DNA from: JBBRHH01 sp038222915
Lineage (GTDB): Bacteria; Planctomycetota; Phycisphaerae; Tepidisphaerales; Tepidisphaeraceae
Direction of reading: 5' to 3'
Assembly: GCA_038222915.1 (NCBI GenBank)
Contig: JBBRHH010000437.1
Span: forward strand, 1-5,400
Length of the DNA stretch: 5,400 nucleotides
Shown here: piece by piece, positions 5,311 through 5,400 of the stretch
How the letters are laid out: each line of letters begins with the position of its first letter
How positions within the stretch are numbered: the first letter of the stretch is position 1
Translations under genes and position numbers: made by a program
The notes under the pieces: generated by a model
Database searches by the model: none
Seen by the model: the letters and a program-made list of their open reading frames with translations, nothing else
What the model was told of the DNA's origin: nothing

Positions 5311-5400
5311 TTCCAGCCGGGCTTACATCACCCGGTCGTGTTTGGGGTTCAGGTGAAATCAGGCCGGAACATTCTAAGCTCCTTCGCCCACTCTCTTAAG
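5311..5400 (-). pseudogene. sucA: Upstream continuation of E1 interrupted by a stop codon and an apparent frameshift (runs off right edge)
   Basis: Reading on upstream in the E1 C-half frame gives FHLNPKHDRVM, a TAA (5323-5325), then ARLE and MSVGKAPIDWG. In E1 proteins the Pyr domain is preceded by a stretch of the type PxxFxxxPKxxRxxxxRxxM, so both sides of the stop look like E1. Further upstream that frame meets TGA (5359-5361) and TAG. A neighbouring frame stays open from 5399 to 5352 and reads LREWAKELRMFRPDF, which fits the expected helix and PxxF before LNPK; it ends at TGA 5349-5351. Adding one base to the TTT run at 5356-5358 joins the two as RPDFHLNPK. Two lesions therefore lie within about 40 bases. 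They may be a true split of E1 into two ORFs, decay of the gene, or sequence error. The N-terminal half would lie to the right of the window. Confidence 0.5.

Noticed and set aside
5311..5400. Stop-codon recoding in E1
   Set aside because: TAA, TGA and TAG all appear in the frame upstream, while TAG, TAA and TGA also serve as ordinary stops of neighbouring genes. A frameshift plus one stop explains the data with fewer assumptions.

Overview
The window is about 60% GC and most likely comes from a member of the Planctomycetota. The clearest pointer is the small minus-strand gene near 318-588. Its CxxCGYSLRDLPE...CPECGRSYDP zinc-ribbon signature followed by a membrane segment is, from family knowledge, a recurrent planctomycete protein style. 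A Uma2-family nuclease and a DUF421 membrane protein fit such a genome but are not diagnostic. No database search was possible, so the phylum is an inference.

Layout. Positions 1-296 (+) hold the C-terminal end of an alpha/beta hydrolase whose last codons form a G-tract cluster. Positions 318-563 (-) hold a short zinc-ribbon/one-TM protein whose 5' end looks frameshifted. Two plus-strand genes follow: a class I SAM-dependent methyltransferase (654-1418) and a Uma2/DUF820 PD-(D/E)XK nuclease (1456-2103). They are 37 bp apart and probably co-transcribed. The Uma2 gene meets a minus-strand DUF421/YetF membrane protein (2100-2735) tail to tail, and their stop codons overlap in the four bases CTAA.

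The right half is a minus-strand 2-oxoglutarate dehydrogenase locus. It carries the E1 C-terminal half (4117-5310), then the E2 succinyltransferase (2831-4108) eight bases downstream with its own Shine-Dalgarno, and then DUF421 95 bp further on. E1 decarboxylates 2-oxoglutarate on thiamine diphosphate. E2 carries the succinyl group on a lipoyl lysine and passes it to CoA. The E3 gene is not in the window.

The main oddity is at the right edge. The E1 reading frame is closed by an in-frame TAA at 5323-5325. E1-like sequence nevertheless continues upstream of it, first in the same frame and then, beyond an apparent one-base shift near 5356-5358, in another frame. The break falls at the boundary between the E1 thiamine-diphosphate domain and the transketolase-like pyrimidine-binding domain. 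It could be a gene fission, a decaying E1, or sequence error. The second apparent single-base frameshift in the zinc-ribbon gene makes sequence error a serious possibility. Apart from this I see mostly housekeeping and common accessory genes: no mobile element, CRISPR array, RNA gene or defence cluster is visible.
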